From: Unio delphinus
Taxonomy: Eukaryota; Mollusca; Bivalvia; Unionida; Unionidae
Direction of reading: 5' to 3'
NCBI GenBank assembly: GCA_029339505.1
Contig: JAQISU010000166.1
Location: forward strand, 6,067,001 to 6,131,000
Length of the DNA stretch: 64,000 nucleotides
The notes beneath the pieces are model-generated. The model was not told the DNA's origin. It saw nothing but the letters and a program-made list of their open reading frames with translations, and ran no database searches. Shown piece after piece: positions 22,529 to 33,767 of the stretch. Positions within the stretch are counted from its first letter, which is position 1, and every line of letters begins with the position of its first letter. Both the position numbers and the translations under genes were made by a program.

Positions 22529-24588
22529 AATCAAGAAGGAGGCGATATATTGTGAAAATATGGTTCCAAGTTTGAAATTTTTTAACAGGTATTATTTAAC
22601 TTTCTTAGAGATGAAACGGCTTATCCTGTTTATTCTTTGGGGTGAGGGACAAAATGGCGCAGATAGCGGCACATTATATTTTAATATCTTATGTTATGTA
22701 ATATCAGATCTTAGTACGTACGCATTTTTGTGTGCTTTCACTCATAACTACAAATCTGATTAAAATTGACAATTCTAGTACTAAATTTATGAATCTACTC
22801 AAATATATGGCTATTATAGATCTTCCATGGAACGAATGTCTGAGATGTATTCCTTCATCGGTATTAGATGAGGAAATGCACTCTCCCTTTTATTATCTTG
22901 TCACATGTATGTCAACACACAAACACAACGTTTAAAACACCCACGTTTCTTTCAAGTCATTAGGAAGACAAGTTGTCACATTGACAAAGAACAAAGAAGA
23001 TACAACTTTTAAAAAATACTAATGAACCATTATCCATTTTTATTTAAATTAGATCTCCACTGTCATATATGAAGCTCTTACAGAACATTAGGGGTTATGA
23101 TCTGATGACCTTTGAATTAGCCAATAGAAATTCACACATGATGATGAAGTGAACTATAGTACTGTATCGCCCACTAGGGGCATGTTGCACTGTTTTAAGT
23201 TTTCAGCAAAGCTGGATATTTAATTACTCCTGGGGGGGAGGAATGGTGCTGCTATCCGAGTTGTGGCAAGAAAAGAGAGGTACCATTAAGTCCAAGGATG
23301 TCGTACAACCCGCAACGTCGTGATTCCGTGCTTAATTCAAATCTGGTCCAGTTATTACTAATGGACAGGAAAATACCAACAATGTGTGAGCCACCTATGC
23401 AATTAAATCAAAGCCATAAAAGTCGTAAAATTTGCTTAACTATCTTAACTTTCCAATATGTCATGTACAAAGTGTACATGTATTAAGTCCCTAACAAGTT
23501 TTGAATACTAAGATGTCTATTCGACATAAATAAGTATAGTCACTGTTTGGTAAAAATAGCTTGTTAATTTTGAACGGTGTGCAAAAATGATCAAGTCAGG
23601 TTTCGTGAAACAGATTGTTCGAAAAAGGTTCTCGTACCAAATAAGGACCCTGTTAATCAGGCAATGAAAGCAATCGGATTCTTTTCTGTGTTGCTATATC
23701 TTGTCTGTTTGAGTAGCCCCTAATGTCAGGCTGCCATCTTGTTCTCATGGTGTCCCAGCATATGGTTGTTCCCTCGGACCAGCCATCATTTTCATTTGTC
23801 CTGGGTTTTTTGAAGTTGCTTCTCTCCTAATGTTTTTCCGGTTTTGGTCCAGCGGTGATGTCCCTTTATCCAAACTTTATTCCCCCAAAATTGTATGAAC
23901 TCTGGGCTGTTTTGAGTTAATAGAGTATACAGTCCCATACACCCCAGCCCTTATAGTGTTGAGTTTGGAGAGGGGGTCTGTATACCTAAAGTTAGATAAA
24001 ATTTAATTGCAGCCTTGTGCTGCAGGGCCTGGTAGTCTGGGGCTTTTAGACTACATTATACTGTCTAAATTGGGACCATACTATCGGGACAGAATTTTTA
24101 TAATAGTCTGATCTCAGATCATCTACTTATATTTAATTTTTGGCCTTATGACTTTCGAATTTGATACGTATTGGTCATTATTATTTACTGTCAATGAGGC
24201 TGTATTGAGAGGAAAGTTAGAGAAGGTAATAGGAGTGACGGTAGGTTCCTATACTTATTTTATGGGCTATTGTTTAACCTATTTGTTCTTATTTGTTTGT
24301 TTATTTTTTGCCTTTTACATTGTGTTTGTTATTCCCTAATTGTCTTCATTATATGTTCGTTGTGATTTGTATACCCCTATATATTTCATCTTTCATCTAT
24401 TTGGTTGACTTATTATTCCCGGAGTGATTTCATTACTCAATGGGCTTTGAGTAATTTTTCCAAGTACCCTAGTTTGTTTCTAGGGTTACTCGCGTCTTTA
24501 TTTTTCGGTTTATAAAAACCTTGGTAATCAAGAAAAAGCAAGTCCTGGTCGATGTTCATTTTTCCCGTCAAATTTGATGAAACCATGG

Positions 24589-24913
24589 TTTTGTTTGTTT
24601 GTTTGATTATGATTTTTAACGTAGCTTTAACAATTTTTCAGTCATATCGCTACGATGTCTGCAGTGAGGCAGGTTATAGTGATGTCTACCACTGGGGCAT
24701 CATGCCGCAGACATATAGCATGATGTCCCACCCAGTCACATTATCCCGACACCAGGCCGACTAGTCCTAACACTAACCTCTTAATGCTGAACGTGAAGCG
24801 AGGCAGCTGTTAGTACCATTTTTGTAAGTCTTTGGTATGACTCGGCCGGGGATCGAACCTACGACCTCCCTCTTCCGCGGCTGACGCTCTAACCACTAGG
24901 CCACCGGAGCGGT
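24589..24913 (-). mobile_element. tRNA-derived SINE, family A, complete with 13-bp TSD
   Basis: Full-length copy in reverse orientation. On the minus strand the head has an A box (TGGCCTAGTGGTTAGAGCG) and B box (GGTTCGATCCC), followed by a body with GTGACTGGGTGGGACATCAT and CTGCAGACATCG, and a tail GTTAAAAATC plus (CAAA)n. It is flanked by GATGAAACCATGG (24576-24588 and 24914-24926), a perfect 13-bp duplication showing LINE-mediated insertion. This copy defines the family; relatives lie at 12867, 25820, 32667, 41110, 43165, 49309 and 55079. Confidence 0.95.
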
Positions 24914-25238
24914 GATGAAACCATGGACTCACCTCCCTGTTTTAAATGGCGTATAAGTATGATCTTGCATCTTGAACGATGGGTCCATTAATTCTATCCT
25001 ATTGGTGAAGGTATCGGTGTAGTCTCGAAATACTTGATATTTAAGGTACTATATATCACTGACCAACATCAAAACTATAACTCATACTGCAAAAGGGAAC
25101 CACATTAATTATCGTTAAAGAGTGTACCTTTGAAAAACAAAAACAAAATGAGCATTACGCCATGATTAGAATTTGCAATGTAAACATGTTTTGGCTTTTG
25201 AATTGTTACTTGCATCAAGTTAACAAGCATATATATGA

Positions 25239-25514
25239 TTGAAAAGTGAAGAAAAATACTTTACGGTATGGAACTTTGCTGAAAATATGGAGAATCTCGA
25301 AGTGCCAAAGAAGGAAAGGAATGGAAATTGGGAAATCAAGCGAAACAGAACAGTCTTTATTCATAGGAGTCATATGCAATGTAATAACTTATCCGAATTC
25401 CCAAGGAATTATATTGTAAAAATTGCATTTTCAAGTTTTACAAAGGAAACCCTACCACTTGTCAGACACATTCTTTCTTTTACTGACAATGATGAACGAG
25501 CATCTTACTACTAA
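25239..25514 (+). CDS. Unidentified open stretch, possible exon
   Basis: An open frame with its first ATG at 25287 gives about 75 codons with an unremarkable protein-like composition (for example KKERNGNWEIKRNRTVFIHR) ending at a stop at 25512. I do not recognise it and see no strong splice acceptor. In AT-rich DNA a frame of this length can occur by chance, so this is weakly supported. Confidence 0.2.
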   Translation: MKSEEKYFTVWNFAENMENLEVPKKERNGNWEIKRNRTVFIHRSHMQCNNLSEFPRNYIVKIAFSSFTKETLPLVRHILSFTDNDERASYY

Positions 25515-25779
25515 ATTCCACCCGAATCGGTTCGTTTAGTTTCTTTAGTTTACGGGAAACAATGATATTGTGGACAATGTGGGGTTTTCTCAACTAGACT
25601 AATTTATTAAATGGACTTTTCAGATGATTTAATTGATTCTGGATGGGATCTAACACACTTGTCCAATCGCGACACTCGGACAGTGCCAGAACGATAACTG
25701 TATGTTTATTTGCATGTGCGACAGTGACCGTGTCACCGGTTGACTGCTGACATGAAACGAGTGCACGAGGAATATTGAA

Positions 25780-25781
25780 CT

Positions 25782-25824
<43 letters not shown>

Positions 25825-26010
25825 TTTTTAACGTAGCTTTAACAATTTTTCAGTCATATAGCTATGATGTCTGCAGTGTGGCAGTTTATAATGATATATA
25901 GCAGCTGTTAGTACAATTTGTATAAGTATTTGGTATGACTCGGCCGGGGTTCGAACCCACGACCTCCCGCTTCCGATGCGGACGTTCTAGCTACAAGGTC
26001 ACAGGAGCAG
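25780..26010 (-). mobile_element. SINE family A with internal deletion, plus (GT)n at its tail
   Basis: The tail (ATTTTTAACGTAGC) and the tRNA-like head (TCGAACCCACGACCTCCCGC) are both present. The middle (the GGGGCATCATGCCGC to CTTAATGCTGAG part) is missing; GATATATAGCAGCTGTTAG joins the two sides. A pure GT run of about 40 bp (25782-25821) abuts the tail. Confidence 0.85.
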
Positions 26011-26137
26011 TTTATCTGTTTGGTAAACACCAACCTAAATCGCGTGCCCTCCGTGTATACGTTGACCATTTAATTATTCATTTATTTGGGAGGTGTAAGC
26101 AAAGGATTTATTCAGAGAAATATTTACTGGCTGTGAA

Positions 26138-26387
26138 GGGGCCCCGAGTGGCCGAGTGGTCTAAAGCGCTGTCCGTTACGGACCACTGCCATCTCACCTC
26201 TGTCTGCGTGTGTTCGAGTCTAAGATTCGGCAAATGTAGTTATGTGAGAAAGCTTGCCAGTAGCTTCTCGTGGGTCGGTGGTTCTTTCCGGGGTTTGTCC
26301 AGTTTCTTCCTCCACCATTAATACTGGCCGCCATGTATAGCCTATATTGTGCTGAAAAATGGCGTTAAACCATAAAAAAACAAAAAA
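26138..26387 (+). mobile_element. tRNA-derived SINE, family B, complete with 12-bp TSD
   Basis: The head has A box TGGCCGAGTGGTCTAAAGCG and B box GTGTTCGAGTC (tRNA-Ser/Leu-like), then GTGAGAAAGCTTGCCAGTAG, CCTCCACCATTAATACTGGC, GTGCTGAAAAATGGCGTTAA and an A-rich tail. It is flanked by ACTGGCTGTGAA (26126-26137 and 26388-26399), a perfect 12-bp duplication. Best copy of the family in the window. Confidence 0.95.
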
Positions 26388-26399
26388 ACTGGCTGTGAA

Positions 26400-27780
26400 A
26401 AAGATTGTGGTAATATTTTTGCGCTTATTTGTATTATAAATAAAACAATAAATTAATACTTTTTATGTCCATTACATTTGCTGAAACGAAAATAATCTTG
26501 TGGTAAAAAAAAGTATCCAGAGAGAAACAAAAAGCAGCCATATCGTCATCCACCACCACTCACCGATAATTATTTAGTCAATGCATCCCGATATTTTACT
26601 CAGACACCAATATTTAAAAAATACTTAATTAAACTGTATTGCTAAAGCCACAAAAAGACATAATGCCATTTTTCACCTTCGAATGTGTCACGTTGCCGCG
26701 CCTGCGATTGCGTAAGTCATGGGAACAGAGAAATGCTTAAAAGCCATGTATATATGTTAGACATCGCGACTATAGTTAGTCATCTTCGTACAGGTACGAT
26801 AATCCAGCTTTCTTGGAAGCGAAATGTCACACGTGGACGTTGAAAGGTTTGTTAAAGAACAAGGACCCTGATATGTGTTGTAAATCTCACCAGGTTGACA
26901 GAGGGTCCGGAGGCATGGTCTGCTAGGTTAAATAGAGCAGGGTAGAATCTAAATCCAATCAGAATTGAGATAGGGTGTGGTCAACATTTTAATCTGAATT
27001 TAATTTAGTACTTTCGAAGCTAGGAACTCAGTAATTGCCTAAACATCGTGCTGGAACAGGTAATAACGCAATACTCGGACGAAGCCACTCGCAACTAAGA
27101 AAATTCTAAGAACGATAAAGTTCGTAAAGGCCAGTAAGTTATTTCCTCGACTGCTGCAGAATATTAAAGCATTTTAATTGTAATTATATGCAGTATGTAT
27201 ATTTCATTACTAGAATCGTTAGTACGTGGAATTACCTTTATAGTGTTTAATTTACATGCGTATTTGAGAAATGAGCTATGATTATGTAAAGAATTATGTA
27301 GATTGCTAGCTCATGATCAGAATTAATATTGTAATTTGCTGTTTGTTTACTTCGTAATAAACTAGTGCATTTATTCATGTGATATTCTAGATTTTATAAC
27401 TTTTTAATTGAATTGTAACATTGGAAAATGGTTGCAGTGTGTAAAAGTAGTTAATATGGAAGTAAGAATATATCAGAGCATGGATATTTAAATATTTGTG
27501 TACACTTTATAGGAGTGTAATGTACAGAAATGCGTCTGATTGTTGTGATATTTTTCAGTATAACCAGATTAAGATATTGATGTGTTGCGATGTATTGGTA
27601 GTGTCTGTATGATAAGTAGTTGATGCCGTGCTTTTATGAAGATGTTTACCATAAAAGAACGTATGGGTATTTCGATGTGCAAGAATACGTGACCGCAAAT
27701 GTAATAGCCTTTATATGTCGATTGATTATTGGTTAGTGTGAGACGAGATGGCAAAGGAAACATGCTCAGGTCCTTGTGTT
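26400..27780. other. No clear gene; possible short 5' exon near 26825
   Basis: Mostly AT-rich. Around 26690-26850 the base composition rises and ATGTCACACGTGGACGTTG begins a 15-codon frame that ends soon after a possible donor GTTTGT. It does not join in frame to the acceptor at 27788, so I do not call it an exon. Confidence 0.35.
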
Positions 27781-27787
27781 TTCACAG

Positions 27788-27958
27788 GACGCTTTTAGGG
27801 GGGCAGACTTCCGGTATAGATTTGTACTGAGACTCAAGGATGGAGACATAATAAAGACTAGTGGAGAAGTTGATTGTGAATCGAAGGCCATACAGTGTGC
27901 AGTGGTCTACTTATTTAGCGATGAGGAGACTACATTGAACTTGTTTCATTCTTTTTGA
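27788..27958 (+). CDS. Candidate terminal exon, unidentified protein
   Basis: After an acceptor (TTGTGTTTTCACAG) the frame reads DAFRGADFRYRFVLRLKDGD, continues through a segment containing GEVDCESKAIQC, and ends LFHSF at a stop at 27956-27958. The alternating hydrophobic/charged pattern suggests a folded beta-rich domain. I do not recognise the family. No upstream exon in phase was identified and no AATAAA follows closely. It could instead be a fragment of a mobile element. Confidence 0.4.
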   Translation, partial: DAFRGADFRYRFVLRLKDGDIIKTSGEVDCESKAIQCAVVYLFSDEETTLNLFHSF

Positions 27959-28303
27959 CAAAAATTTGCAAAGTCAGTAGGCTATTATCAAAACCTTCTT
28001 AAAAATGTGATCACTTTTTAGTTGTAGAATGTATTTACCCGAGCCGATTATGCTAAAACTGAAAATATGTTTTCCCGAAGAAACGTGTTCTACTGAGTCG
28101 TCTTTATCACGAAAATAGTTACATGTCTTTATGAAGATAGCGACTTTTTCGTGAAAATTGATTTTTCGTCAAGAGTTTGCTTCTTAACGAATAAGATTAA
28201 GTGAGGATAAGGTTTAACAGGACATAAGAACAATCAGGTCAATATAGTACTAAGTAAATCTAAGTATCCCGAAAATGGCATACAGAAACAAAGAATACAG
28301 TAC

Positions 28304-28459
28304 CTTGACTGCAAGCACCCAGGCAAATCGGTTGCCTCCATTAGTTACCTCTGGTGGCGTACAGGAGGGCGCATAACCATACTGTATACATCCTGGTACA
28401 GTCGGAAGGGAAGCAGCATTGTTCTCATAAAATGTGACATTCTTAATGATATGCTTGCA
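28304..28459 (-). CDS. Candidate internal exon, Cys-containing extracellular-like
   Basis: On the minus strand, acceptor CCTTTGTATGTCAG is followed by exactly 52 open codons and donor AAG|GTACTG. The translation begins CKHIIKNVTFYENNAASLPT, contains GCIQYGYAPSCTPPE and ends GNRFAWVLAVK. There are three Cys and one N-glycosylation site (NVT), which would suit an extracellular domain. Phase 0-0 length divisible by three, correct borders and protein-like composition support it. Family not recognised; neighbouring exons not found. Confidence 0.4.
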
Positions 28460-29020
28460 CTGACATACAAAGGAATTTGCTTTGGACAACTCTCTTCGGG
28501 AATACCTCAGATATTAACATAAATTTTATTTATCAGGTAATCATTTATCATATGACATAATATGACTGAAAATCAAAATTTCACTGATTAGAGCATTTGC
28601 AGACGATTCCTTTTTACACTGAATGCCGCCTGCTCTATTTTAAAATCAAATTGTATTAAACGATGATCTTGAAAAATTATAGAAATGAGCAAATATGTGG
28701 CTTGATAATTTTAGTCTATCCAAATTAGAGTGCGCCCTTCTCACCAACAAGTAGTTGGATTGCATTCCAGATCTTGGATTTCCAGGTAAACATGATCGTT
28801 GTGTTACATATGATCGACATCTTGGAATTATTTTCATCATCAGATGGCTCTTAGAGAAATGATATTGATTCCTTAATTTATTCTGCATCCATGCGTACTG
28901 AATGTGTCATGCATCTCTGTATTATGTGTGTTAATTTCCAGGGTTATAGATTTTTAGGGTCCTTTAGTACAAAAAACAAACATGTTAAATACCATTTGTA
29001 TTTATAGTTGGTGGTTGTTA
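28460..29020. other. No gene seen
   Basis: AT-rich sequence; the open frame around 28650-28890 on the minus strand has no splice support and is not recognisable. Confidence 0.45.
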
Positions 29021-29024
29021 TAGG

Positions 29025-29197
29025 ATATAACGACATTTTTCAGCACAAGAACCGGAAAGAACCACCTACTGACATTAAGCTACTGCCCTACATTCCCACG
29101 TAGCCACAATGACAGAGCCCGAGACTCGAACTTAGACAGACAGATGTTAGATGGCAATGATCCGTAACAGTGTGCGCTTTTGACCACTCAACACACA
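29025..29197 (-). mobile_element. SINE family B, diverged and internally shortened
   Basis: Reverse orientation. ACATTTTTCAGCACAAGA (3' end), GGAAAGAACCACC and GAGACTCGAAC (B box) are visible. Part of the 3' domain, the block encoding the GGCCGCCATG landmark, is missing. Confidence 0.75.
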
Positions 29198-29199
29198 TT

Positions 29200-29700
29200 C
29201 TCCACTTCTTTATAGGTGTGGGTTTGTATATTATGAAGTGGTCAATTTAGTAGACACATTGCGTGTACATAGCTTCGAGGATAAGGCTATATCGCTCAAG
29301 TAAGCATGTTAATGTGGCCTTTTGACCTTGGAAGCTGAAGAATAACTCTTGATAACAAATTTGATGGGATCCCCGTAGGAGAATTAGGTGAGCCAATTAC
29401 TGATTGGCTAGCTGCTAAATTACTTGACCTTGTTGACAAGAAGTGATTTCTTGTGATCTCATCCTGGTTACAAAACTGTGATTTAGTTTTTCATTGAAGA
29501 GATGATTTAATAAAAATTAGTTATTCTTTGCATAAGCATTTAGTGGAGTCAAAGAGTTGTGTGGATTTAATTTATTTATTGTAATTATTCATTGAAATCA
29601 CAAAGTTCTCAGACTTATATTTTCGTAGCTGTTTTTGTTGTTGTTGTAATTAACGTGAATTCACTTAAAGACATTTGGGATGATATCAGTGTGATACATC
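29200..29700. other. No gene seen
   Basis: AT-rich sequence with no supportable feature. Confidence 0.45.
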
Positions 29701-29951
29701 AGGACTATTGGCAGATCAGCACAATAGATGGGACTTCATTCTGAATACCAATTGAACTCATTTAGAATACTCCATACTTGTGCACTTGTCATACAACTTT
29801 TAGGACTTTTTAGGATTTCGTTCACCATACTAAGGGTTATTTTTAATTTTTCACCTTCTAGTGGGAAATAAACAATTTTGTTCACTTTTACAAAACGTGT
29901 TGCTTTCTACTCTTTTCTGTTACTAAATTTAAGACCTAAAGGTCATAACAG
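29700..29951 (-). repeat. Repeat family C, reverse copy
   Basis: Read on the minus strand it starts TGTTATGACCTTTAGGTCTT, followed by AGTAACAGAAAAGAGTAG, ACGTTTTGTAAAAGTG and CCTAAAAGTTGTATGACAAG, matching the order in the plus-strand copies at 31000 and 32376. The left border is uncertain. Confidence 0.6.
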
Positions 29952-30144
29952 ATGACTGAGGAAGTTTAAACATATATTATGAAGAAAAAAAAACCTGAAT
30001 AAAATGTAGTTAACATACATTCACTCAATTTTGGGATATGTACATTAAATAAGGCCTTCATGTATTAGCTCAGATTCTGGAAACTAGAAATAGTCAAAAA
30101 CAGCAGGTCAGCACATGTACAAATGCTAACTACCGTTTTGAAAG

Positions 30145-30550
30145 TGTTACGAGTCTATGCTCTTAAAATAAGTAATAGAAAATATAAAAACAACATACTT
30201 TTGTAAAATTCAACAGATAATTTATTTTCCTAAAATACAAAGTGACAATGAGAAAAAAAGAAACTTACGAATATGCGAATTAAATCCCAAAAAATCATAG
30301 AATTACATATACAGGTCATAATACTTTATAGACCTGAAAATGGGGTTGTAGTAGTGTAAATGAAATCCAAAAATCTGAAAGTGATAATGTCTCTGTGGTA
30401 GCTCCTCGAGTGTTGATGTGCCATCAGTCCTTTCTTGAATTACAGTAATATAAATCCAGTTTTGAATTCACTATAAACTGCCGTATCTATCCAAGAATTT
30501 TATCAGAGCATTTTTGTATTTCCAGAGAAACTAATCAGTTGAATTCATTA
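30145..30550 (+). repeat. Repeat family C copy
   Basis: Starts TGTTACGAGTCTATGCTCTT, then AAGTAATAGAAAA, TTTTGTAAAATTCAACAG and GCGAATTAAATCCCAAAA. Similarity to the 31000 copy continues to at least CCAAGAATTTTATCAGAGC (about 30494). The 3' end was not located. Confidence 0.65.
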
Positions 30551-30999
30551 AGTTTAAGAAATAAAAGTCAGCCAAACTGCACACAACATATTATACAACT
30601 TGAAAGTGTTAGATCATAAAGCACGACCGGATAATCCTCTTAGTTACAAGAAAATATAGATCTCTACTTCACCTCAGGTCACAATTAGCATTTTTCTAAG
30701 CAAAAATATAACCTAAAGGAAAATAACCTTCTAGAATGATCATAATGTTTACAAAAACAAAAATATTAGTTTTTATTATAACCAGAATCTTGAATATGTC
30801 AAATACACTAAGGTAATTCTAAAACCTATACCTAGACCCAAATAAACATATTTACTTATATTAATAATAATTCTGATCTTCAGCCCATACACATCAAACA
30901 TAATTTGGATATGCATTAGTTGTTTACAGATAAAATAAAAAAGTTAATCATATCCGGCAGAAAATAAACTCAATTTAGGTCAATGTTACATTACATTAG

Positions 31000-31736
31000 T
31001 GTTACGAGTTTAGGCTCTAATAAACGGTAGCAAAAAAAAAAAAGAGTAAAAACAAAACGAGTTGTAAAATTTAACAAAATAATGTATTTCCCTGGCAGAA
31101 GATTGTAAAAATGGAGAAACACCTTAAAATTTTAAGAATCAAATCCAAAAATAATATAAGAATAATCCACGAGATAAATTACAAAAGTCCTAGCAATTAA
31201 ACGTTATTATAGATTAAAGTTCGAGTCCTGTCAGAAAATACAAGATGGAAGACGACATATGCTGAAATTTGTTTTGAGTTTATAATAAGTTCTTTGTAGA
31301 ATCACAAGATTTAACATTCCGGTGTTGGAAATCCGAATAATATTTTGATAAACTCTCTTAGTCCAAGAATTACGTATGAGCACATGAAATATTTCCTGAG
31401 ATACGAAGTAATCCTTTAAAATCCAAATGAATTGAAGAATTGGTAACATGGATTCAAAAACGTGGCTACAAAAAAAGAAAATGTAACGTCATTTGTAAAA
31501 AGTCCGCAACTGAGAATAGTTCTCTAAAACAAAAGTTATATCGTACTAGTCATTATACGCATTTACGAAACGAATCTCAAATCGCGAAATCACGTAAAAG
31601 GGGAGAGGAAATGAGTATTGTGATCGTTTATATAACGTATACCTAACATGACCCTGACACGAACCAATCGTTTTACTTTCAGAATAAAAAGTTGTTTACT
31701 TCTTCACTAGTCCCATCTTGACCTTGAGAACAACCA
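31000..31736 (+). mobile_element. Probable solo LTR (repeat family C), 737 bp, 5-bp TSD
   Basis: Starts TGTTACGAGTTTAGGCTC and ends TTGAGAACAACCA, giving the TG..CA ends typical of LTRs. It is flanked by ATTAG on both sides (30995-30999 and 31737-31741), the 5-bp duplication usual for Gypsy, BEL and Copia insertions. The interior has no supported coding region. Other family C copies share its 5' half. I see no paired LTR or pol gene nearby, so it would be a solo LTR. The LTR class is not determined. Confidence 0.6.
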
Positions 31737-32064
31737 ATTAGTTTAAGATAATAATTAAACATGTTTACCTGGTTCTCACTAACCTTGAATCAAAGTCAGG
31801 ATCTAGGTCAACATTAATTTTTAACCAAAGAAAATTCGGTCATCCGATTTTCTATTAAACAAACATCTCCAGTGAATAAATTTACATTACAATAGCCTGT
31901 AAAGAAAAAGAAAAAAGAAAAATCAAAACTGGCAAACAATATTACTTAAAAGAAATATATATCAAATAAGATATACATAGCAATAGCAAATACTTAAATT
32001 TTGTTATAAAAAAACAACTAAAGAGACAAGGTAACAAACAATGCAAATTAAAAATACATAACAA

Positions 32065-32123
32065 AAGCTCCCAAAATATCATTCAGTATCAATAAGCTCC
32101 CAAAATATCATTCAGTATCAATA
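32065..32123. repeat. 29-bp direct tandem duplication
   Basis: AAGCTCCCAAAATATCATTC plus AGTATCAAT occurs twice in a row without mismatch, a recent simple duplication. Confidence 0.95.
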
Positions 32124-32375
32124 AGGCTTTTATCAGACTAATTTTGACGGAATTAGAATAGTTTCTTGATTACCAAAATTTGCTAGTAGATAAGTACTTT
32201 ATTTTAAACAAGATGGCGTACGCATGCAGAAAGAGGAATTATTAAATATAATCTCTGCAGGTTTTTAAAAATAAAATTATCAACAATCAGGCTCCAGATT
32301 ACATAACCAATGTACTCCCACCTTGTTCGCAGGACACAGACCGTTATAAATCTGAGAAACTGGAGCAACATCATT

Positions 32376-33262
32376 TGTTATTTCTCTGTGGTCTTAAACT
32401 AAGTAACAGAAAGAAGCGAAACCTACAAGTTTTGTAAAACATAACAAATAATTTAATTCTCTAATTTATAAAATGAAAGTGTAAGAGGTACGTACACTAG
32501 TATGAATTAAATCCAAAATAATCCTAAAAGTTATATCACGAGTCCAAAATAATAGTGTTCTGAATGAATACCAGATCTTTGATGTTCTTATGTACCTATA
32601 TCCTTTAATGATACCATAGTTTTGATGTATCACAATGACACTATCCAGAAATCATCGGTTTGTTTCTTTGATTAGGATTTTTAACGTAGCTTTAACAATT
32701 TTCAGTCATATCGCTACGATGTCTGCAGTGAGGCAGTCTATAGTGATGCCTAGCACTAGCCATCATGCCGCAGACATGTAACATGATGTCCTAATACTAA
32801 CCTCTTAATAATGCTGAGCGCCAAGCGAGGCAGCTGTTTGTACCATTTTTGTAAGTCTTTGGTATGATCCAGCCTAGGATCGAACCCATGACCTCCCGCT
32901 TCGACGGCGGACTCTCTAACCACTAGGCCACCGGAGCGGTTCAGAACTCCTTTGAATGAATTCATATGTTCACATAATCTCTTTTAGAGTAAAAATTAAT
33001 GTGAGCAATTTTTAATTCCAATAAATGATTCCTCTCAAATTAACACAAATTAAAATACACATAAAGGCTGATATTAAAGTAAGAAACTTAATAGGAAATA
33101 AGAATTAGAATAATTGTTTAGCTCTCTAAATAATCTCCTCGGCTCTATTTCGACCATATGTGGCAATTCATCTATGACTCATGTTAAAATACAACCCACC
33201 TAACCTATGTCAATACTCAACCAACCTATCAGAAAATTACACAAAAACTTGTAAACAGGTTT
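32376..33262 (+). repeat. Repeat family C copy interrupted by a SINE
   Basis: Has GTCTTAAACTAAGTAACAGA, CTACAAGTTTTGTAAAAC, ATGAATTAAATCCAAAATAA and, after the SINE at 32667-32941, TTCAGAACTCCTTTGAATGA. In the copy at 38298 the equivalent (TTCAGAACTCCAATGAATAA) follows without a SINE, so the SINE inserted into an existing family C element. Confidence 0.65.
32667..32941 (-). mobile_element. SINE family A inserted in repeat family C
   Basis: Reverse orientation with tail GGATTTTTAACGTAGCTTT, body CGCTACGATGTCTGCAGTG and head GGATCGAACCCATGACCTCC to ACCACTAGGCCACCGGAGCG. It lacks part of the central GTCCCACCCAGTCACATTAT block. A target duplication is not obvious. Confidence 0.9.
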
Positions 33263-33419
33263 TTTATCAAGGCCTACATTCAAAACTAGTAAATATATAT
33301 GTATATATGTATCTAAAAAAATATAGTATACAGACATGAAACAAAAGTCATCCAAATAATATAGATATGCGAAACGTTTCTAGATATCTGACTGGGTTAT
33401 CTCTATTAGCAACTTTTAT

Positions 33420-33767
33420 TTGGAAAGGCGAGATCGACCACAAGGCATAGGTGGAGGGCTAGTCATATATGTTTCAAATAATATAACATACAAGAGAAGA
33501 ATAGATTTGGAAATTTTTACTTTAGAATCAATATGGATCGAGTTATATTTCCTGAGTAGTCAATCTACCCATATCTGCTCAGCATACCGACCCCCCCCCC
33601 ACCCCACCCCCAACTCCCTCTCCTCATGGACTGGCCAACTCGAAACTGAGTTAGAGGCTGCTCCTTCCGACAATGAAGTCATTATCATGGAAGACTTCAG
33701 TATTGATTTCCTTTCTGATACTAATGCTAAATGGTTACAAATGATACAACTACACGACCTTACATAG
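33420..33767 (+). pseudogene. LINE APE-type endonuclease fragment
   Basis: The frame reads RDRPQGIGGGLVIYVSNNI, TLESIWIELYFLSSQS and VIIMEDFSIDFLSDTNAKWL. These match the RPQGGGG..IYI, ESIW.E and GDFNIDLL motifs of LINE endonucleases. The usual GDFN reads EDFS, a change at normally conserved positions. Upstream sequence up to the TETW motif is not recognisable. A poly-C tract (33590-33610) has expanded inside the frame. Confidence 0.75.

Larger units (their letters stand above)
20700..24570. other. Gene-free stretch with microsatellites
   Basis: Holds an AAT array (21038-21096), a GA array ending in poly-G (21733-21799) and a TG array (22483-22513). The segment 23745-24120 is less AT-rich and contains several TGTCC/GGGAC stretches, but I find no frame or terminal repeats in it. 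No exon that I can support. Confidence 0.5.

Noticed and set aside
26138..26230. A functional tRNA gene
   Set aside because: A and B boxes are present, but the segment is the head of a SINE with its 3' domain, A-rich tail and target duplication. All other tRNA-like heads in the window are also SINE parts.
26825..26871. Short first exon starting MSHVDVE
   Set aside because: The frame closes after 15 codons, the possible donor GTTTGT is weak and it does not join in phase to the acceptor at 27788.
28646..28888. 80-codon minus-strand frame resembling a transposon protein
   Set aside because: No motif could be named and neighbouring frames are equally plausible.
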